Shown piece after piece: positions 59,848 through 64,000 of a DNA stretch of 64,000 nucleotides. The stretch spans positions 4,588,001 to 4,652,000 of the forward strand of contig NZ_CP108785.1 of the NCBI RefSeq assembly GCF_045207655.1, written 5' to 3'. The notes beneath the pieces are model-generated. The model did no database searches. It was given only the letters and a program-made list of their open reading frames with translations, and was not told the origin of the DNA. Position 1 is the stretch's first letter; every line of letters begins with the position of its first letter. This DNA comes from Embleya sp045207655. GTDB lineage: Bacteria; Actinomycetota; Actinomycetes; Streptomycetales; Streptomycetaceae. The position numbers were made by a program, and so were the translations under genes.

Positions 59848-61392
59848 TCAGTGGGTGGGCTTGCCGAACCAGCGGGAGAGGTGCTTGTCCAGGTCTTGTT
59901 GATCGTCGCCGATCCACGCGATATGGCCGTCGGGGCGGAGCAGGACGCACGGGACATCGACTGCCGCGGTGGGATCCGCGAGGTGGTCGACCCGGTCCGA
60001 CCAGCCGCCGACGGACAGGCGTTCGGTGCGGTCCAGCAGCAGGCCGCGGCCGCGATGCAGCAGGTCGTAGAGGCGGCCGTGTTTCGTGTCGACGTCGCGC
60101 AGGCGGCGGCCGAGCAGGTCGGGGCCTTCGCCGCAGTCGTAGCGGATGTCGATCGCGGTGATCTTCTCGATGAGATGGCGGTTCACCTCGTCGAAGTCCA
60201 TCAGTTCGGTGAGCAACCTGCGCAGGGCTTGCGGGCCCGGCTCGGTGGAGTGCAGTTCCGTCTGGGCGCGGGTGTTGTCCAACACGTCCTCGGCGACCGG
60301 GTGGCGTTCGGTCTGGTAGGTGTCCAGGAGGGTTTCCGGCGCCCAGCCGCGGATCTGTGCGGCCAGTTTCCAGCCGAGGTTGAATGCGTCCTGAACGCCC
60401 AGGTTGAGGCCCTGTCCGCCGGTGGGCGGGTGGATGTGTGCCGCATCGCCGGCCAGCAGGACCCGCCCGACCCGATAGCGTTCGGCTAGCCGGGTGGCAT
60501 CCCCGAAGCGGGACAACCAGCGCGGGGAGTGCACGCCGAAATCGGTTCCGGCGACGGCGCGCAGCCGGTGTTTGAAATCCTCGAGGGTGGGCGGTTCCGC
60601 GCGATCGGCGACTCCCGCGGCGGGAACCACGACGCGATACACCCCTTGGCCGAAGGGTCCGATGCTGAATCGCTTGTCGGTTGCGTGGATTCCGCTCACC
60701 TTGGCGGCGATCTCCTCCTGCGGGACGCCCACTTCCATCTCGCCCATCAGCGTCTCGGTCCGCGAGGGCTCGCCGGGGAAGCCGACGCCGAGGAGTTTGC
60801 GCACCGTGCTGCGCGCGCCGTCACAACCGACGAGATAGCGCGAACGCAGCTGTTGGCCGTCGGCCGGCTCGACGGTCACACCCTCGTCGTCCTGCTCGAA
60901 GTCGGCGACCGCGCAACCGCGGCGGACCTGCGCACCCAGTTGGATCGCGTGTTCCTCGAGCAGGTGGACGACGACCGGTTGCGGGATGCCCAGCAGATAC
61001 GCGTGCGCGGAATCCAGGCCCTGGGGTGCGGGTTTGGCGATGGCGGCGAAGAATCCGGCGGCCGGACGCCGTCTTCCGTGTTCGAGGATGCGCTCCAGGA
61101 GTCCGCGCATTGCCATCAGTTCGATACTGCGAATGTGCAGACCGACGATGCGGACGAACGACACGGGCTCGGTTTCCTTCTCCAGGACGAGTACCCGCAC
61201 GTCGTGCAGCCGCAGTTCGGCGGCCAGCATCGCGCCGGTCGGCCCGCACCCGGCAATGATCACATCGAACACGAGGGGCGCGCGATCGGCGTCGGAGGTC
61301 TGCGACCGGAGCCCGGGGGCTTTGCCCGCGGTGAACTCGCGCTCGCCCGTATCGTTCGACGACGGCTCGACGCTGAAATGCGGAGAATGCAC
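59848..61392 (-). CDS. rox: Rifampicin monooxygenase (Rox)
   Basis: 514-residue class A FAD monooxygenase. FDVIIAGCGPTGAMLAAELR is the FAD loop, GVHSPRWLSRFGDATRLAER and YRVGRVLLAGDAAHIHPPTG the DG/GD region, and GLNLGVQDAFNLGWKLAAQI follows; together with SIELMAMRGLLERILEHGR and DFEQDDEGVTVEPADGQQ this is very close to what I recall of Streptomyces/Nocardia Rox, which hydroxylates and linearises rifamycins. It has a roughly 40-residue N-terminal extension not typical of Rox. GTG at 61392 has GAAAGG upstream. A hairpin and a leader ORF precede it, suggesting regulated expression. Confidence 0.88.
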   Translation of the reverse strand: MHSPHFSVEPSSNDTGEREFTAGKAPGLRSQTSDADRAPLVFDVIIAGCGPTGAMLAAELRLHDVRVLVLEKETEPVSFVRIVGLHIRSIELMAMRGLLERILEHGRRRPAAGFFAAIAKPAPQGLDSAHAYLLGIPQPVVVHLLEEHAIQLGAQVRRGCAVADFEQDDEGVTVEPADGQQLRSRYLVGCDGARSTVRKLLGVGFPGEPSRTETLMGEMEVGVPQEEIAAKVSGIHATDKRFSIGPFGQGVYRVVVPAAGVADRAEPPTLEDFKHRLRAVAGTDFGVHSPRWLSRFGDATRLAERYRVGRVLLAGDAAHIHPPTGGQGLNLGVQDAFNLGWKLAAQIRGWAPETLLDTYQTERHPVAEDVLDNTRAQTELHSTEPGPQALRRLLTELMDFDEVNRHLIEKITAIDIRYDCGEGPDLLGRRLRDVDTKHGRLYDLLHRGRGLLLDRTERLSVGGWSDRVDHLADPTAAVDVPCVLLRPDGHIAWIGDDQQDLDKHLSRWFGKPTH

Positions 61393-61406
61393 GGGTATTG
61401 CCTTTC

Positions 61407-61434
61407 GGGAGTGCCTTGTTGGCGAGGCGCTCCC
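61407..61434 (-). promoter_or_regulatory. Hairpin between leader ORF and rox
   Basis: On the RNA, GGGAG-n-GCC pairs with GGC-n-CTCCC around a ten-base loop, ending right before the GAAAGG ribosome binding site of rox. It lies between the leader stop and the rox start. Confidence 0.5.
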
Positions 61435-61442
61435 GGCGATAC

Positions 61443-61502
61443 CTACATCAATCGCCCGACCGTGACGGCAGGAGGGAGCACCCACATCGATACAGCGTTC
61501 AT
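61443..61502 (-). CDS. 19-residue leader peptide upstream of rox
   Basis: ATG at 61502 is preceded by a nearly perfect GAGGAGGTGA ribosome binding site (the best in the neighbourhood), and encodes MNAVSMWVLPPAVTVGRLM followed by TAG. It ends 50 bases before the rox start, with a hairpin in between. Placement, quality of the site and small size are those of regulatory leader peptides. It contains a Pro-Pro pair and a Trp, where ribosomes may slow. Function is inferred, not shown. Confidence 0.6.
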   Translation of the reverse strand: MNAVSMWVLPPAVTVGRLM

Positions 61503-61848
61503 GGGTCTCACCTCCTCGGGCGGTGTCACGGGCAACCGCAAGCTACAAGCCCGAACATCACCCCGTCCAATCATTTTCCAACCACGTGCGCACGACTCCG
61601 AACGGCTCCGTGCGGTGGTGGTTGCGGGGGCGAATCCGGCGTGGCGGCCCGGTCGGTCCGCCTTCTCCACGAACAGGCAACAACACGCGCACCGCCCGGG
61701 GCATACGAAGGAAAACCCCTGTCGAGCGCGCGGTTTGCCGCCACGATGCCACGTCACCCCGACACGACACGGTCCATGGCCCAGGGCTTTACCGACTCGA
61801 CCTGTCATTCGGCGTCGGGCACCACACGGGGCGGTCCGGGGGCGGGCG
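61503..61848. other. Region upstream of rox, with a possible rifamycin-associated element
   Basis: CTTGCGGTTGCC (minus strand, 61531-61542) flanked by GGGCTTG resembles, from memory, the inverted-repeat rifamycin-associated element that precedes many rifamycin-inactivating genes, but the symmetry here is poor. No gene is seen in this space. Confidence 0.3.
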
Positions 61849-62232
61849 CTACGGCGACGGAATCGGTTGCAGCCGCGCTTCGATACGGTCGGCTATCCAC
61901 GAGACCGTGGGGTGCGCATAGCCCACGGCCCGGATGAAGGCATCAGCTTCCTTCGGGTCCGCCCACACAATGCGGTGGCCGTTGACCACACACAGGACGG
62001 TCCCGGCCGTCAGCGCGGTGCGTTCGTTGGCGTTCTCGAAGACCGCGACCTGCGTGATGTAGCTCATCAACGCGGCGGCCTTCTGCGGCAGTGTCGGGTT
62101 GAGCGCCCTTTTGAACCCGCGGCCGTAGACGGCTGCTTGGAGGGAACCCAAGAGACGAGGGTCTCTTTCCCGGCCGGTACCCCCGACGCGAGCGTTGATC
62201 CGGCGCAGATCGTCATCCGAAAGTGCGTACAC
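61849..62232 (-). CDS. Doc/Fic-like death-on-curing toxin with altered active site
   Basis: 127 residues of the Doc family (ALSDDDLRRINARVGG start, PTLPQKAAALMSYITQVAVF, ENANERTALTAGTVLCVVNG). The canonical motif H-x-F-x-x-A/G-N-K-R reads AVFENANER here: the catalytic His is Ala and the Lys is Glu. The Asn and Arg of the anion nest remain. So the enzyme may not phosphorylate EF-Tu as Doc does, or acts differently. GTG at 62232 lies three bases after the stop of the small upstream gene, as expected for a two-gene toxin-antitoxin unit. Confidence 0.75.
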   Translation of the reverse strand: MYALSDDDLRRINARVGGTGRERDPRLLGSLQAAVYGRGFKRALNPTLPQKAAALMSYITQVAVFENANERTALTAGTVLCVVNGHRIVWADPKEADAFIRAVGYAHPTVSWIADRIEARLQPIPSP

Positions 62233-62235
62233 GGG

Positions 62236-62397
62236 TTACAGGCCCGCATCCTCGAACAGGGGAAGGAGTTCGTCCAGGGCCCTGTGGAGAGCCTGCTCGA
62301 ACTCGTCCGCGGGCACGTAGTCGAGAGGCGGAACGGGAATGCCGTCCGTCCAGTCGACTTCGGCAGCCGGGCCGGATTCGGGATGCGCACTACTCAT
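62236..62397 (-). CDS. 53-residue acidic protein, probable antitoxin partner of the Doc-like toxin
   Basis: Short gene: MSSAHPESGPAAEVDWTDGI, PVPPLDYVPADEFEQALHRA, LDELLPLFEDAGL, then TAA. It is strongly acidic with a predicted C-terminal helix, typical of antitoxins that wrap a toxin groove; there is no clear Phd/DNA-binding N-terminal domain, so it may not autoregulate by itself. Its stop is three bases from the toxin GTG (translational coupling). Confidence 0.65.
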   Translation of the reverse strand: MSSAHPESGPAAEVDWTDGIPVPPLDYVPADEFEQALHRALDELLPLFEDAGL

Positions 62398-62703
62398 GGC
62401 CTCATATTTGCACGCCTACGGTGGATGTGTGGAGAGGCCCCGGAGAAATATGCGACCGGAGACACGACCGATGGCGTTGCTGCGGCGGTCTCCACAGCCC
62501 GAAGTTCGGCACCGAGAGCCCCCACAAACACGATTCCTCGTCCCGGGATCCGGTGCGGAGGACGTTCCCCGCGAGTGTGTGGGTCCGGTGAGACCCAGGC
62601 GGCATGCAGCGCCGTGTCGTCAGGGCAAAGTGCCGGTTCCGGAACGGACGAGCCTGGTAGGAAGGCCCCGACAAGGTGAAGCGGTCGACGCTGGGGGTGC
62701 ACG
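62398..62703. other. 306-base divergent intergenic region
   Basis: Between the leftward toxin-antitoxin pair and the rightward hypothetical gene. Its first bases are AT-richer. No operator repeat recognised. Confidence 0.35.
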
Positions 62704-63435
62704 ATGGGCCTGCACAACGAGATTCCGATTCGGATCCACCACGCGGGGCACACTGTCGGCCGTGAGCTGACCGAGGAACAGATAGCCGACTTACGGGCCT
62801 TGGGCCCGGTCGTCGAGGTCGGCCCGACGTGGTTCTTCGCCGACTACGTCTTCGATGCCGAATCGAACCCCCATATCGAGTTCGACGAACTGTCGCCCAT
62901 GTTCGATCGTATGTTCTATTTTCGCGGCGACGGGCAGATGTCCGTGTCGTTTCGACTCCCCGCCAGTCTCGCCGAGCGGGTGAAGCCGTACGTCACCGAG
63001 GGCAAGGACGAAAAGCGGTACGGGAGCGCGGTCGCGTCGCGTGTCGAGGGCGAAACCGTGGTGGTCACCATCCGCCGCTTCGGCGAGGACAGCGAAATGA
63101 CGTACTGGCTGGAGCGGCCGGAGAAGTGGCCGGCCATGCTCGAGCCCCTGCACGCCGATCTGATCGGCGGCGACATGAGCGCGCTCTACGTGGCCTGGCG
63201 CATGGTCCACGAGGAGAAGTGGAAGTGGTCGCGTGGTCCGAAACCGGCGCCGCCCCCTGTTCCCGCCCGGCTGGAAGGCTACGATCCGGACGTGCCGCGG
63301 ACGTGGCCCCGCCCGCTTTCCGACCTGGACAAGATGCTCCGCCTCTGGGACTGGACCACCGAAGACCTCGGCGCCGACTGGCCCCGCAAGTCCGAGCCCG
63401 AAACCACGACACGCAGGCGGCGGCCGAAGCGGTGA
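62704..63435 (+). CDS. Unrecognised cytoplasmic protein
   Basis: 243 residues, well-behaved codon pattern. A beta-rich first half (IRIHHAGHTVGRELTEEQIA, VEVGPTWFFADYVFDAESN, FYFRGDGQMSVSFRLPASLA) leads to a helical middle (MLEPLHADLIGGDMSALYVA) and a Pro/Arg-rich tail (TTRRRRPKR). No signal peptide or helix. I do not recognise a family; similar hypothetical proteins seem common in Streptomyces. GGGGG precedes the ATG. Monocistronic. Confidence 0.72.
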   Translation: MGLHNEIPIRIHHAGHTVGRELTEEQIADLRALGPVVEVGPTWFFADYVFDAESNPHIEFDELSPMFDRMFYFRGDGQMSVSFRLPASLAERVKPYVTEGKDEKRYGSAVASRVEGETVVVTIRRFGEDSEMTYWLERPEKWPAMLEPLHADLIGGDMSALYVAWRMVHEEKWKWSRGPKPAPPPVPARLEGYDPDVPRTWPRPLSDLDKMLRLWDWTTEDLGADWPRKSEPETTTRRRRPKR

Positions 63436-63804
63436 CCGGGCGCCCGGCACCCGGGTCACACATCCGGCGACCCACGGAACCGGCGCGGAGAACGCGAAGG
63501 CGACCGCACCCCCGGCGACTGCCGAGGACGATGGCGCCACGACATCTGCGGGCGGCCCCTACCGATGCCCGCTCTGCCGCCCCTCGATCGCCACCGCGAG
63601 GCCCAGCGATCCGCCGGACCACGCCGTGGCACCGGCAGTGGTCCTCGGCCCGATCGCCGCCGCGGTGCCGGTGTTGCGCCTGGCCTCGGCGTGAATGCCG
63701 GCGGATGGGTGAGGGGTTCACTCGTCCGGGTCGGCCCGGATGCCGCCCCGACCACCCGCTGTCAGCGTGGGGACGGTGACCGTCGGCCGAGTCTGGAGCA
63801 CACC
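63436..63804. other. 369-base intergenic region
   Basis: A plus frame ending near 63694 reads PYRCPLCRPSIATARPSDPP and VLGPIAAAVPVLRLASA, possibly a small protein or remnant, but without a supported start. Nothing else seen. Confidence 0.3.
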
Positions 63805-64000
63805 ATGACGACCGGGACCTGGGGCAGCACATCGGTGGCCGAGCGGGGGGAGTGGTTGCCCGTTCTCGACATGCCCGCTCCCGGGCGGCAGCGGCGGCTC
63901 ACCGTGCTGTTCCGCTACCTCCTGCTGATCCCGCAGTTCATCGCCGTGTGGGTGTTGGGCCTGGTGGCGACCGTCCTGGTGTTCGTGGGCTGGTTCGCCG
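63805..64000 (+). CDS. DUF4389-type membrane protein, N-terminal part
   Basis: Runs off the right edge after 65 codons. MTTGTWGSTSVAERGEWLPV is followed by APGRQRRLTVLFRYLLLIPQ and FIAVWVLGLVATVLVFVGWF, the start of a DUF4389 protein (pattern RLTVFFRxLLAIPHxIxLWxL then a membrane helix and GWF). GGAG lies 7 bases before the ATG. Such proteins are multi-spanning and uncharacterised. Confidence 0.7.
   Translation, partial: MTTGTWGSTSVAERGEWLPVLDMPAPGRQRRLTVLFRYLLLIPQFIAVWVLGLVATVLVFVGWFA

Noticed and set aside
61531..61560. Rifamycin-associated element upstream of rox
   Set aside because: Only one half resembles the motif as I remember it; the inverted repeat is not convincing, so it is mentioned but not called.
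1..64000. CRISPR array, rRNA or tRNA genes, complete insertion sequence
   Set aside because: No regularly spaced repeats, no tRNA cloverleaf or rRNA core sequence, and no intact transposase were found by reading.

Overview
The window is very GC-rich DNA with GTG and TTG starts, purine-rich ribosome binding sites, Tat and lipoprotein signals, a class E sortase-type LAXTG signal, an actinobacterial integration host factor and a protein O-mannosyltransferase. This points to a filamentous actinomycete of the Streptomyces/Kitasatospora/Embleya type. No rRNA, tRNA or central ribosomal operon was seen. The many regulators with private operators, single-enzyme units, broken genes and long empty stretches suggest an accessory part of the chromosome.

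Layout. 1-1.6 kb (minus): a processive family 2 glycosyltransferase coupled to a tiny LAXTG membrane protein, and the first codons of a further gene. 2.4-6.3 kb (plus): a three-gene overlapping operon of a LodA-type cysteine-tryptophylquinone oxidase, its LodB-type flavoprotein and an unrecognised protein. 6.5-9 kb: mobile-element remnants, a P-loop kinase-like protein and a frameshifted methyltransferase. 9-13.4 kb: TetR with a divergent CocE-type hydrolase, an SDR, and the tail of a lost MMPL transporter. 13.7-18.4 kb: a lipoprotein, a membrane protein, and a MarR regulator facing an extradiol dioxygenase/oxidoreductase pair across four operator copies. 18.6-23.7 kb: protein O-mannosyltransferase, a TetR/oxidoreductase divergent pair, and an ArsM-like methyltransferase with a short leader ORF. 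24-27.3 kb: a DUF4344 lipoprotein metallopeptidase, a second-copy-type sIHF, a MITE-like element, a membrane protein and a DHFR-like remnant.

27.5-36.9 kb is the largest coherent pathway. A GntR regulator faces a seven-gene operon that would import sialic acid (Sat-type ABC transporter with a permease-ATPase fusion) and convert it through NanA, NanK and NanE to N-acetylglucosamine-6-phosphate. 37.6-43.2 kb: a secreted protein of four 37-residue Cys repeats, a ureohydrolase with the sequence signature of guanidine hydrolase, a secreted beta-trefoil protein, a frameshifted TPR/sulfotransferase locus and a small secreted protein. 43.7-44.4 kb: a TPP riboswitch with no recognisable downstream gene. 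44.4-49.1 kb: methyltransferase, EF-hand protein, nitrilase-fold hydrolase, hypotheticals and a lipoprotein. 49.4-52.7 kb: an unknown domain in frame with a PPOX protein, a methyltransferase and a divergent TetR.

53-55.8 kb: a DauR/YheO-type regulator with two perfect tandem operators, an aminotransferase and an ornithine cyclodeaminase-family reductase, overlapping as an operon. 56.3-59.3 kb: an unlinked class B penicillin-binding protein and a sterol-type glycosyltransferase. 59.8-61.5 kb: a rifampicin monooxygenase (Rox) preceded by a 19-codon leader ORF and a hairpin. 61.8-64 kb: a Doc/Fic-like toxin lacking the usual catalytic His with a 53-residue partner, a hypothetical, and a truncated DUF4389-type membrane protein. 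The most promising leads are the rox leader, the orphan TPP riboswitch, the lod operon's third gene, the guanidine hydrolase candidate and the Cys-repeat secreted protein.
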